NCBI GenBank assembly: GCA_902495705.1
Contig: CABUXT010000003.1
Location: 62,001 to 126,000, forward strand
DNA: 64,000 bases
Reading direction: 5' to 3'
Origin: an uncultured cyanobacterium
GTDB taxonomy: Bacteria > Cyanobacteriota > Vampirovibrionia > Gastranaerophilales > Gastranaerophilaceae
Part shown: in pieces, positions 36,741 to 44,984 of the stretch
Layout: each line of letters starts with the position of its first letter
How positions within the stretch are numbered: position 1 is the stretch's first letter
Translations under genes and position numbers: made by a program
Notes under the pieces: generated by a model
Told to the model about the DNA's origin: nothing
Seen by the model: the letters and a program-made list of their open reading frames with translations, nothing else
Databases searched by the model: none

Positions 36741-37862
36741 CTAACCAAAATATTCACTAATCAAATGCTCAATGGTCTTAGCAGAATCGCCGACACCGTA
36801 AGGGTTTTGAGCTTTTAATCTCGTTTCTTGTCTTGTTTTTGACAAAATCTCAGATGCGTAAGAGGTAATCTTGTCATAATCCGCACCAACAAGAACTGAA
36901 ACTCCAGCGTCAATCCCTTCTTGACGTTCTGTTTCATAACGCATAACAAGAGTAGGACAACCAAAAGATGGAGCTTCCTCTTGAATACCACCTGAATCTG
37001 TCAAAATTAATTTGGCATTTTTCATCAAATAAACCAAATACGGATAATCCAAAGGTTTTAATAATGATACATTCTCATATTCGCCAAGTCTTGAGTAAAT
37101 TTTACATTTTACATTCGGATTTGGGTGAACAGGAATAACAAAATGATGGTCTGAATATTTTTTGATTAAATATTCTAAAGCATCCAATATATGGTCAATT
37201 CTTTCACCATGATTTTCTCTTCTATGAACAGTAATTAGTACCAATTTATCATCTACAGGTATGTTTTGTTCTTCGTAAAAAGCTTTAGCCTGTGACATTG
37301 TGCTTTCTGACAAGCAGAACAATGCATCAATTACAGTATTACCTGTCACATGAATTTTTGATTCTGAAATATCTTCTTTAAGTAGAGCTTTTCTATTTTT
37401 CTCAGTTGGTGCAAAATGCAATTGCGCAACGCGAGATGTCATTTGTCGCATAACTTCTTCTGGAAATGGTTCATAGATATCATACGAACGCAATCCTGCT
37501 TCTACGTGGAATACTGGAATCTTTCTGTAAAAACTTGTTAAAGCTCCGCACAATACAGTCATTGTATCACCCTGAACAATGGTTGCATCAACTTTATTAT
37601 CTGCAAAAACTTTATCTAAAGATGTTAAAATTCTTGATTGAATTTCTACGAGAGTTTGATTTTCTCTCATACAGTCCAAGTTGATATCAGCTTTTAAACC
37701 GAAATATGCCAATGTTTGGTTAGACAATTCTTTTTGCTGTTCAGTATTACAAATAATAACCTTATACTTTTCAGGATATTTTTTTAGTTCTAAAATGACC
37801 GGTGCAAGTTTGATAACTTCAGGTCTTGTTCCAAAAACAAATAATATATTCTTTTTATTCAT
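36741..37862 (-). CDS. wecB: UDP-N-acetylglucosamine 2-epimerase (non-hydrolysing)
   Basis: A 373-aa GT-B-fold enzyme that converts UDP-GlcNAc to UDP-ManNAc for surface polysaccharides. Signature segments are VFGTRPEVIKLAPV at the N-terminus, HVEAGLRSYD near residue 119, VTVHRRENHGER, and the UDP-binding LTDSGGIQEEAPSFG. Length is standard. It stands alone; no ManNAc dehydrogenase is adjacent. Confidence 0.95.
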   Translation of the reverse strand: MNKKNILFVFGTRPEVIKLAPVILELKKYPEKYKVIICNTEQQKELSNQTLAYFGLKADINLDCMRENQTLVEIQSRILTSLDKVFADNKVDATIVQGDTMTVLCGALTSFYRKIPVFHVEAGLRSYDIYEPFPEEVMRQMTSRVAQLHFAPTEKNRKALLKEDISESKIHVTGNTVIDALFCLSESTMSQAKAFYEEQNIPVDDKLVLITVHRRENHGERIDHILDALEYLIKKYSDHHFVIPVHPNPNVKCKIYSRLGEYENVSLLKPLDYPYLVYLMKNAKLILTDSGGIQEEAPSFGCPTLVMRYETERQEGIDAGVSVLVGADYDKITSYASEILSKTRQETRLKAQNPYGVGDSAKTIEHLISEYFG

Positions 37863-37991
37863 AGCTGTAGTTTAGTATAAAAATCATTATTTTGCAATTA
37901 ACCAAGCAGGATAAAAAATAATCACAAGGGTAATTTAAAAAAATATCATTTTCGCTCACCTTATATTGTCATAAATAAAAAAGGAGGAATA

Positions 37992-38243
37992 ATGTTAGAT
38001 TTATTTATTCTTGAAAGTTGCCCCTATTGCAGAAAAGTAATGGATTTTATGAAAGAAAACAATATCAAATTCCATAAATTTGACACAATAAACAACGATA
38101 ATGCGCTTAGACTTCTCACAATTGGCGGAGTTGACCAAGTTCCATTTTTATACAATGAGGAAACTGATGATAAAATTTACGAATCCGAAGAAATAATTAA
38201 ATATCTAAAAAATATGGACAGGAACAATTATGCAAAACAATAA
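37992..38243 (+). CDS. Glutaredoxin-like thiol protein
   Basis: An 83-aa thioredoxin-fold protein with the glutaredoxin active site Cys10-Pro-Tyr-Cys13 in LESCPYCRK. The cis-Pro segment is VDQVPFLY and the C-terminal helix is ESEEIIKYLKN. A very strong Shine-Dalgarno (AAGGAGG) precedes the ATG. Its last 14 bases overlap the HCP-like gene, so the two proteins are made together and may act together. Confidence 0.9.
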   Translation: MLDLFILESCPYCRKVMDFMKENNIKFHKFDTINNDNALRLLTIGGVDQVPFLYNEETDDKIYESEEIIKYLKNMDRNNYAKQ

Positions 38244-39834
38244 TCAATATAAAACAACTTATAATGAGGTAAACGAATGTAGTGCAAGAGGCGCTTGTTC
38301 TATCTCGCCTGCAATTGTCGCACTGGAAGAGCTTTCCCTAAGTTTTCTCCAGCAAATAGCATATTATATGCTAAAACTCGAGGAATTTGGTGCGAACAAC
38401 AAAAATATTAAACTTGAAATAACGCAAATAATTGCAAGTATGGTGTCGGTTAATGAATTTAGCGAAAATCAGCTCTATTCAATAATTCTAAAAGAATATT
38501 ACATCTTGCAGGAAACTTTGCGAATTTATTCTGACATTTGTAAAAAACAGAAATTGCCAAGGAAATTACTCAACAGGCAAATCAAATTCAATGAAAAAAC
38601 AAACCTTTCAAAAGCTATCGCGCTAGGTGAGAAGATTTTCTTTGCCAAATATCAAAAAACATCTACCAAACAGAAAAATTTGGTTAGTATTTTGGTAATT
38701 ATTTTAAAAAGTGTCAGTCTAAATTTGATTAAACTGAATGATTTTGGCAAATTCCATAACAATACTTTCCATGAATTGCTTGAAACTTTGAATTTGTTCA
38801 ATTCTAAAAACATTGATAGCGAAAATTTAATTTTGCAAATTGATAAACTATCAAAATTTGATAATGAATTGCAGCACGAAATCAGCAAACAGTTGATTTC
38901 TACTTTTGGAGAAATTTCAAAGGTTAAGGTTTCTCATTCGACAAGAAAAGGCAAGGCTATACTTGTTTCCGGTAACAATTTCTTTGACTTAATGGCGATA
39001 TTAGAGGATACAAAAGACAAAGATATCGACATTTACACTCATTCAAATTTGCTAATCACACACGCTCTGAGCCATTTTCAAAAATTTGACCATCTAAAAG
39101 GGCATTACGGTGATACGACAGAAAATTGTATATTAGATTTTGCAACATTCCCGGGGGCTATACTTTTGACAAAAAATTCGCGCGGAAATTCTGAATATTT
39201 CTACCGTGGCAGACTGTTTTCAAATGATTATATCGTTCCTGATGGGGTGATAAAACTTTCTGATAACAATTATGATGAGGTGATAGAATCAGCCCTGAAT
39301 GCAAAAGGCTTTTCAAAAGGAAAAATCAAAAATGGCACCAATTTAGGGTTTGACAAAGATGAAATCTTAAATCAGTTTGAAAATATTTGCAAAAGAGTTA
39401 ATAATGGTGAGATTAAACGACTTTATATTGTCGGATTTGATGCCCATTCTGAGATTCAAAAAGAGTATTTCAAAGAATTTTTTAGCAAACTCAAAGAGGA
39501 TGAATTTGTCATAAGTTTTTCTTATGAAAGTTTCAAAGATAATGTCTTAACCATCAATGTCGGCAACTATGTTCCGATTGCGATGAGTGTTTTGAAATTG
39601 TTGTTTGACAAATTGACAATTACGGACAATCGAATTACCTTTTTCTTTACAACTTGTGATGTTATGACAATCTCAGGAATAATCAGGTTGAAAAACTTAG
39701 ATGCTAAAAATATTTATATGAATGAATGTTCGCCGACATCTGTCAATCCGTCTGTTTACACTACTTTGTGTGAAACTTACAATATAAAAACTACCACAAC
39801 TCCTGAAAATGACCTTAAAAATATCAGGATATAA
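38230..39834 (+). CDS. Hybrid-cluster-protein (prismane) homologue lacking the hybrid-cluster ligands
   Basis: A 534-aa protein whose length and order of blocks match Hcp/hydroxylamine reductase. Compared from memory with E. coli Hcp, GHDL reads GNNF, THSEM reads THSNL, TTNC reads TKNS, VGGCDG reads VGFDAH, LACGKY reads FSYESF, and GQCND reads VGNYV. SWYEQK reads TTCDVM. So all eight hybrid-cluster ligands appear replaced (one Glu by Asp). The N-terminal Cys set is reduced to C17 and C23. The scaffold (YTHSNLLITHAL, FATFPGAILLT, KNIY) is kept and the frame is intact. It probably has a non-enzymatic or altered role, perhaps with the coupled glutaredoxin. Confidence 0.72.
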   Translation: MQNNNQYKTTYNEVNECSARGACSISPAIVALEELSLSFLQQIAYYMLKLEEFGANNKNIKLEITQIIASMVSVNEFSENQLYSIILKEYYILQETLRIYSDICKKQKLPRKLLNRQIKFNEKTNLSKAIALGEKIFFAKYQKTSTKQKNLVSILVIILKSVSLNLIKLNDFGKFHNNTFHELLETLNLFNSKNIDSENLILQIDKLSKFDNELQHEISKQLISTFGEISKVKVSHSTRKGKAILVSGNNFFDLMAILEDTKDKDIDIYTHSNLLITHALSHFQKFDHLKGHYGDTTENCILDFATFPGAILLTKNSRGNSEYFYRGRLFSNDYIVPDGVIKLSDNNYDEVIESALNAKGFSKGKIKNGTNLGFDKDEILNQFENICKRVNNGEIKRLYIVGFDAHSEIQKEYFKEFFSKLKEDEFVISFSYESFKDNVLTINVGNYVPIAMSVLKLLFDKLTITDNRITFFFTTCDVMTISGIIRLKNLDAKNIYMNECSPTSVNPSVYTTLCETYNIKTTTTPENDLKNIRI

Positions 39835-39850
39835 AATTTTACTTGAATAT

Positions 39851-39895
39851 TAAAAAAGCAGACATGCTATACAACATGTCTGCTAAATTTTTATT
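39851..39895 (-). terminator. Bidirectional terminator between HCP-like gene and rpsG
   Basis: A 10-bp stem (39857-39866 with 39875-39884, 8-nt loop), with T-runs on both strands. Confidence 0.88.
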
Positions 39896-39905
39896 AACTA
39901 AAAAA

Positions 39906-40376
39906 TTAGTATCTGTAGTGAGCGAAAGCTTTGTTAGCTTCTGCCATTTTGTGAGTATCTTCACGTTTTTTGCAAGCTGCACCTTGACCGTTTGAAGCGT
40001 CGATTAATTCGTTAGTTAATTTATCAATGAATGATTTACCGCCTCTTTTCTTAGCTGATTCAATCAACCAAGAAGAAGAAAGTGCAAATCCTCTATCAGC
40101 TTTAACTTCGATAGGAACTTGGTAAGTAGAACCACCAATACGACGAGCTTTAACTTCAAGCAATGGAGTTGCGTTAGTCATAGCCTTTTGGAAAATTTCG
40201 ATTGGGTCTTCGTTAGTTCTTTCTTTAATTCTTTCCATTGTGCCGTAGAAAATCTTTTCAGCTAAAGATTTTTTACCACGTCTCATAATTCTGTTAATGA
40301 ATTTAGAGATATCAACACTGTTATAAACTGGGTCTGCTAAAGGTATTCTTCTTGCAGGTTTAGAACGTCTAGACAT
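39906..40376 (-). CDS. rpsG: 30S ribosomal protein S7
   Basis: A 156-aa primary 16S rRNA-binding protein organising the small-subunit head. Conserved blocks are FINRIMRRGKKSLAEKI, NATPLLEVKARRIGGSTYQVP and KREDTHKMAEANKAFAHYR. It overlaps rpsL by one base (stop/start TAATG). A strong terminator follows directly, so fusA and tuf, which normally complete the str operon, are not part of this transcript. Confidence 0.98.
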   Translation of the reverse strand: MSRRSKPARRIPLADPVYNSVDISKFINRIMRRGKKSLAEKIFYGTMERIKERTNEDPIEIFQKAMTNATPLLEVKARRIGGSTYQVPIEVKADRGFALSSSWLIESAKKRGGKSFIDKLTNELIDASNGQGAACKKREDTHKMAEANKAFAHYRY

Positions 40377-40768
40377 TACTTCTTACCTCCTTTTCCCTTT
40401 GCATCTTTTTTAGCACCGTATTTAGAACGGCTTTGAGCTCTGTTAGCAACACCTGCAGTATCTAAAGTACCACGAACGATGTGATAACGAACACCAGGTA
40501 AATCCTTAACACGACCACCTCTGATTAGAACAACACTGTGTTCTTGTAAGTTGTGACCAATACCCGGAATATAAGAAGTTACTTCAAATCCGTTAGTTAA
40601 TCTAACCCTTGCAACTTTTCTAAGTGCTGAGTTTGGTTTTTTAGGGGTTGTTGTATAAACCCTTGTACATACTCCACGTCTTTGAGGACAATTCATCAAA
40701 GCTGGAGATTTTGTTTTGTCTTGTAGCTTTTTACGTTCAGAACGTACAAGCTGGTTAATAGTTGGCAT
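40376..40768 (-). CDS. rpsL: 30S ribosomal protein S12
   Basis: A 130-aa protein of the decoding centre. PTINQLVRSERKK starts the protein, and TPKKPNSALRKVARVRLTNG contains the conserved Lys/Asn/Arg positions where streptomycin-resistance mutations occur. RGGRVKDLPGVRYH is intact. The PNSALRK lysine is unchanged. It is first in the rpsL-rpsG unit, under a consensus promoter. Confidence 0.98.
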   Translation of the reverse strand: MPTINQLVRSERKKLQDKTKSPALMNCPQRRGVCTRVYTTTPKKPNSALRKVARVRLTNGFEVTSYIPGIGHNLQEHSVVLIRGGRVKDLPGVRYHIVRGTLDTAGVANRAQSRSKYGAKKDAKGKGGKK

Positions 40769-40900
40769 AATTTCTCCTTTAATTTTACCAAATTCGCCCT
40801 ACACAAGCATTATTGGGAGCTTAGGCTTCGCGTCCCTGCTTTTTACTACTTATATTAACCGTCAAATCCAGCACGAAAATTTCGGCTAATATACAATATT

Positions 40901-40929
40901 ATTAGACATCAACCAGACCTTTTTGTCAA
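40901..40929 (-). promoter_or_regulatory. Sigma-70 promoter of rpsL-rpsG
   Basis: TTGACA (40929-40924), a 17-nt spacer and TCTAAT (40906-40901) on the minus strand, leaving a leader of about 125 nt before rpsL. Confidence 0.8.
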
Positions 40930-40988
40930 CATGGGGATTTTTTTAGAAGGCAAGAGGGCTGGAGGCTCGGAGGGCAAGTCTATTTACT

Positions 40989-41181
40989 GTCATTACGAAC
41001 TTGTTTCGGAATCTCTAATTGAACATATGGGTCATTGTCCCCCTGAACTTGATTCAGGGTCTATCCATTTGTTTAAAAAATAATGCAAAGAGGTCACTTT
41101 TCAAAATCAACATTGATAGATTCTGAATAGGATAAAATCTACGTCGCTACGCAACTTGATTTTTAATCCTTTCAGAATGAC
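40989..41181. repeat. Intergenic palindromic repeat cluster 6
   Basis: R-A hairpins at 40989-41015 (TTAC/GGAA, near TTCC) and 41037-41062 (CCCT, loop variant TTGAT), then an R-B unit at 41108-41181 (minus) whose loop GTCGC...GCAAC forms its own small stem. It lies between the Tic20-like gene 3' end and the rpsL promoter. Confidence 0.85.
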
Positions 41182-41239
41182 AATATAGAAACTGGTCAAG
41201 TAAATAACTAGCCTTCCAGCCATCTCTTGCAATGCCGAA

Positions 41240-41641
41240 CTACACATTTCTATCAATAATATTTTTGGAAATCCAATAAACTCTCGGATAAATTCCTAAA
41301 AGTGAAGTTATTGCCAAATATGCGATTAAACCTGTAATAAACAATTGAATTAGTGAGTAATCAAGCAATAGCGGACGGTTGAAGAAAAACGCAATTTGTG
41401 CAACCAAATAATTAATAAACGGAATATAAGAAAGGAACTTCAAAATCAGTCCTAAACCCATTGCTAAAATAAAATAGAACAACGATATAAAAATCGATTG
41501 CATTGCATTGTATCTCAAAAAACGAGACGGAGTCTTTTTTCTGAAATACATAACAACAAGCACAATCATTCCGCCCCAACCGGCAGTGATATAAGATATA
41601 CATGAAATCAGTCTGTCTAAGATTCCTATAGAATCACGCAT
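41240..41641 (-). CDS. Tic20-like membrane protein
   Basis: A 133-aa protein with three to four transmembrane helices. SRFLRYNAMQSIFIS matches the Tic20/Ycf60 motif (FxRFNAMQA) of cyanobacteria and plastids, and the first segment GILDRLISCISYITAG fits the family start. In plastids Tic20 is part of the inner-envelope protein import channel; the bacterial role is unknown. The ATG shares a base with the TPR gene stop (TAATG), implying coupled translation. Family assignment is from motif memory. Confidence 0.72.
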   Translation of the reverse strand: MRDSIGILDRLISCISYITAGWGGMIVLVVMYFRKKTPSRFLRYNAMQSIFISLFYFILAMGLGLILKFLSYIPFINYLVAQIAFFFNRPLLLDYSLIQLFITGLIAYLAITSLLGIYPRVYWISKNIIDRNV

Positions 41642-42696
41642 TACACTTCTCCACGAACAGACTTAACATAATCATCTACAACTTGGCTATATATCAAACG
41701 ATATTCATCATTATCAGGTGCTATACCGATTGATGCGCGGTATGATGAAATCGCTTGTTCAATATCTTTATCCAAATAATGAGCGTTACCTAATAACATA
41801 TAAGTTTCAGCATTGTTAGGTTCAAATCTCAAAGCTTTTCTATATAGTTCAATTGCCTCTTTTACTCTATTTTGAGTAGAATACAAGTTTGCTAACAAAA
41901 TATATGCATTTGGTTGTTTTGGAGCAAACTCGATTGCTTTTTTATACATTGCCTCAGCCTCGGCATATTTTTTGAACTCGGTCAATGAAATTGCATAAGA
42001 GATAAAAATTCTATACTTATCATCTGTCATTGAAAGTGCTTTGTCGTAGTATAAATAAGCCTCTTTTTCTTCTTTCATAAGAGTCAGTGCGTTTGCGATA
42101 CAAACTGCAACAAGTTCGTTATCAGGATTCAATACAAAAACTTTTTTGAATAATTTCAATGCAGTTTTATAATCAAACAACTTGAAACATACATTACCCA
42201 TATCAATCAAAGCATTAACATTTTCAGGGTCTAGCGAAAGCGCCTTTTCATAATATGCTTTAGCCTCAACGTAGTCTTCAATATCTTGATATAAAAGTGC
42301 GATTGCATTATAAATTTCAGGATTTGATGAGTTTAAGTCAATCGCTCTGTTATAGTAGAATAGCGCTTTTGAGAAATTTTTCCATTCTGCAAAAACATTT
42401 CCGATATTGTAATATATCAAGAAGTTTTTCGGATTGATTTCCAATGCTTTATTGTAATATGATAGCGACTTTCTGAAATCTCTTTCATAGAACCACATTG
42501 TGCCCATTCCGACAAGTGCCTGAACATCATCAGGTTTGATTGCCAAAAGGCTGTCCAAAACTGACATAACTTTGTCATAATCTTTTTGCATCATATAAAG
42601 CTCAGACAATTTGTGATAGTTTTCTATAACATTAGGCTCTTTTGCCATTTTAACGACAAGTTCGTTAATCTTCTCATTTAAACTCATATTTTCCAT
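41641..42696 (-). CDS. Tetratricopeptide-repeat protein
   Basis: About 351 aa of consecutive TPR units, nine or more, e.g. ALFYYNRAIDLN, AKAYYEKALSLDP, AEAMYKKAIEFAP and AIELYRKALRFEP. The upstream part of the open frame is compositionally unlike protein; I start at ATG 42696 (MENMSLNEK) with GAGGA just before it, or 9 bases later at 42687. The protein probably scaffolds partners. Coupling to the Tic20-like gene suggests a shared membrane-associated task. Confidence 0.85.
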   Translation of the reverse strand: MENMSLNEKINELVVKMAKEPNVIENYHKLSELYMMQKDYDKVMSVLDSLLAIKPDDVQALVGMGTMWFYERDFRKSLSYYNKALEINPKNFLIYYNIGNVFAEWKNFSKALFYYNRAIDLNSSNPEIYNAIALLYQDIEDYVEAKAYYEKALSLDPENVNALIDMGNVCFKLFDYKTALKLFKKVFVLNPDNELVAVCIANALTLMKEEKEAYLYYDKALSMTDDKYRIFISYAISLTEFKKYAEAEAMYKKAIEFAPKQPNAYILLANLYSTQNRVKEAIELYRKALRFEPNNAETYMLLGNAHYLDKDIEQAISSYRASIGIAPDNDEYRLIYSQVVDDYVKSVRGEV

Positions 42697-42780
42697 GTCC
42701 TCATTGTAGCCTATTACGATAATTTTGTAAATCGTTTTACAGAAATTAATATTGTGGTTGAATTTTTGATATCTTTGCAT

Positions 42781-42984
42781 GGGATTACTACGTCACGTTG
42801 TAATGGCTATTGTTTTCTTTGTAAAATATCGCTCCTCGTAATGACATGAATCTAAAGTTGTCACCCTGAACTTGTTTCAGGGTCTCAAAGAAAACAAAGT
42901 AAGCATAAGACAAATATGTTAAATTAGAGATTCCGAAACAAGTTCGGAATGACTTAAAGCATCCTTGCCCTCAAGGGGAGAGGG
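42781..42984. repeat. Intergenic palindromic repeat cluster 7
   Basis: An R-D unit (42781-42848, inverted copy of 36638-36716), then a 94-bp R-A composite: 42860-42886 (plus, CCCT) and 42927-42953 (minus, TTCC), nearly the same as 36327-36420. A partial R-C arm follows (42964-42984). Confidence 0.85.
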
Positions 42985-43047
42985 AAAAGTCATATTGCCA
43001 TCCAGCCATCCTGTCCTCCGGACTTCCGAAACATCTACCTATGCATC

Positions 43048-43076
43048 AAAAAAGCTCGCGGATGACCGCGAGCTTT
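43048..43076 (-). terminator. Terminator of the coiled-coil protein gene
   Basis: A 10-bp GC-rich stem (43052-43061 with 43066-43075) followed by TTTTTTG on the minus strand. Confidence 0.9.
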
Positions 43077-43096
43077 GCATATTGTTTTGTTTATCC

Positions 43097-43672
43097 TTAA
43101 CCTTGACCTGTGTAGTTTGGAGCGAGGTTCTTTGCATCTGCTTGTTCCATTTTCTTGCAAGCTTCGTAATCTTGCTGTGCGATTTGGATTTGAGATTCCA
43201 AAGAATCCTTTTCTGTTTGCAACATTTCTTCTTCGTCTTTCAATGGTTCCAATTGAGCTTCTCTTAGAGCCTCGAAACTGTTAGAAACTTGTTGTTTCAT
43301 TTGAGAAAGCCATTGTTCATTATATGAACCAATTGTAGTTGAACCTTGAGTATATGCTGTAGACCAAGAATTGTATTGTTGAGTTTCAGCATCTGATAAT
43401 TTTTCACCGTTACCAATTCTAGTTTGTAGATTTAGAAATGCTTCTTGATTTCCTCCTAGGATTTGTCCTAGTGCCATTTGTTTAGCATTTATTGCTGTTG
43501 TTGAATATGCATTTAATGCATCTTTTTCTTGTCTTTGTAATTGTTTTTCCATTTCGGATACGTCGCGGGTTGCTCGTCTCAGTCTAGACTGGACGCGCAT
43601 CATTTGAGCTTGGAGTTGTCTAACTCGCCTGCCCGCAGCTAATTTTCCGAATGCGCCTAATAAGAAACCCAT
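43097..43672 (-). CDS. Coiled-coil protein of unknown function
   Basis: A 191-aa, almost wholly helical protein. Residues 1-14 (MGFLLGAFGKLAAG) are hydrophobic and Gly-rich. Residues 15-52 are a basic coiled coil (RQLQAQMMRVQSRLRRATRD) and residues 125-180 a second Glu/Gln-rich coiled coil. The centre is Asn/Ser/Thr-rich (AYSTTAINAKQ, GSTTIGSYNEQW). There is no classical signal peptide. The layout resembles a short version of the 721-aa protein at 34129, with helices at both ends and a polar middle. The function is unknown. Confidence 0.65.
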   Translation of the reverse strand: MGFLLGAFGKLAAGRRVRQLQAQMMRVQSRLRRATRDVSEMEKQLQRQEKDALNAYSTTAINAKQMALGQILGGNQEAFLNLQTRIGNGEKLSDAETQQYNSWSTAYTQGSTTIGSYNEQWLSQMKQQVSNSFEALREAQLEPLKDEEEMLQTEKDSLESQIQIAQQDYEACKKMEQADAKNLAPNYTGQG

Positions 43673-43866
43673 TGTCCTCGTATCCTTGTGTTTAGTGTCC
43701 TCGTATTTATATAAAGTATTTCTGTCTTTGATAATTGCCTTTTTTGAGTTCTCATGTTACGAAATGTTACGAAAATGTTTAACATTATTATATATCGCTT
43801 TATATACATGAGTATCTATCCCAGTATTTACGCATACATGAGAAAGTTGCTTAGTTTGTCGAACAG

Positions 43867-43895
43867 TTGAAATAATTAATTGTTTTTTGTATTAT
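43867..43895 (+). promoter_or_regulatory. Sigma-70 promoter of the AI-2E family gene
   Basis: TTGAAA (43867-43872), a 17-nt spacer and TATTAT (43890-43895), about 37 bp before the chosen ATG. This position also shows that longer versions of the reading frame cannot be translated from this transcript. Confidence 0.75.
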
Positions 43896-43931
43896 TTAAG
43901 GGTTTTATCAGACAAAAACAGGGGAAAATAC

Positions 43932-44984
43932 ATGCTAAAGAAGTTTTTTAATCCAAAAACGATTATATTTACGGCTCTTGCTGTCTTTATATTATTATTA
44001 ATACCTAAAATTACTGGGCTGTTGATGATATTATTCGCATCATTTGTAATTGCAGCCGCATTAAATCCTTTTGTAAACAAGGTTCAGGAAAAAATCAAAA
44101 ACAGAGCTGCTGCATCTTCAATCATTGTATTGTCAGCGATTGTGGCATTGTTTGCGTTGATTTTACCTATTATTATAATGTGTTTTAAAGAAGTTGAATT
44201 ATTTATTTCAATCATGCCTCAAAAGGCTGCAAACTTATACAGCTTTATTACTCAGACAAAACTTTATGGCAGGACTCTTTTAGATATTATTCCTGTTGAT
44301 AATATTACAAATGCATCATCTGATATTGCGCAAAACGTATTAAACCAATCTATGAATATCACAGTTGCGGCGGCTCAAGGTATATTTATTACTTTAGCGT
44401 TGACGATGTTTGTATATTATATATTGGTTGATAAAGTTTATTTGAGAGAAAAGTTTTTGGAATTTTTCCCACCTGCAATGAAAGAAAAGGCTGGATGTAT
44501 ATTATATAATATTACATCTAAGGTTGGTAGTTATGTCAGAGCACAAACCATTTCAATGATTTTGGTCGGTGTGATGATTACGATTGTGGTTGCATTACTT
44601 GGAATTGAATATCCGATTTTGTTAGGTTTAATTGCAGGTATTTGTGAAATTATCCCAGTATTAGGCCCTACGATTGCAATTTCTGTGATTATCGCATTAG
44701 CTTTTCCTTTAGGATGGGTGAAAGTCATTATTGCTGCAGTGTTATTTTTGACTATTCAACAAGTCAACAATTATGTAATTCGTCCGTTTTTGTTTGGCAA
44801 ATTCATGAAACTCCATCCGATAAGCATTTTGGTTGCATTGTTTGTAGCAGAACAATTCTTGGGAATATTCGGTGTAATTTTATCCCCTGCAATTGCTGCA
44901 ACTATCTGTGTATTGGTTGATGAGTTGTATTTAACCCCAATAAATGAGAAAGATACAGGTAACGAACTTGAACAACACAGCTAG
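43932..44984 (+). CDS. AI-2E / PerM family membrane transporter
   Basis: A 350-aa protein with about seven to eight hydrophobic helices. Family signatures are SFVIAAALNPFVNKVQ near the N-terminus, GLIAGICEIIPVLGPTIA near residue 238, VNNYVIRPFLFGK, and LHPISILVALFVAEQFLGIFG. Members export or exchange small solutes, sometimes Na+/H+ antiport; AI-2 export is shown only for TqsA. GGGGA lies 8 nt before the chosen ATG. It overlaps the next gene by 41 bp. Confidence 0.9.
   Translation: MLKKFFNPKTIIFTALAVFILLLIPKITGLLMILFASFVIAAALNPFVNKVQEKIKNRAAASSIIVLSAIVALFALILPIIIMCFKEVELFISIMPQKAANLYSFITQTKLYGRTLLDIIPVDNITNASSDIAQNVLNQSMNITVAAAQGIFITLALTMFVYYILVDKVYLREKFLEFFPPAMKEKAGCILYNITSKVGSYVRAQTISMILVGVMITIVVALLGIEYPILLGLIAGICEIIPVLGPTIAISVIIALAFPLGWVKVIIAAVLFLTIQQVNNYVIRPFLFGKFMKLHPISILVALFVAEQFLGIFGVILSPAIAATICVLVDELYLTPINEKDTGNELEQHS

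Noticed and set aside
9855..42953. CRISPR array
   Set aside because: The repeats are palindromic, differ in arm sequence, have irregular spacing, and no cas gene is present.
42965..43267. 100-aa plus-strand reading frame
   Set aside because: It overlaps a terminator and the antisense of the 43097-43672 gene; Leu/Phe/Cys-rich shadow composition.
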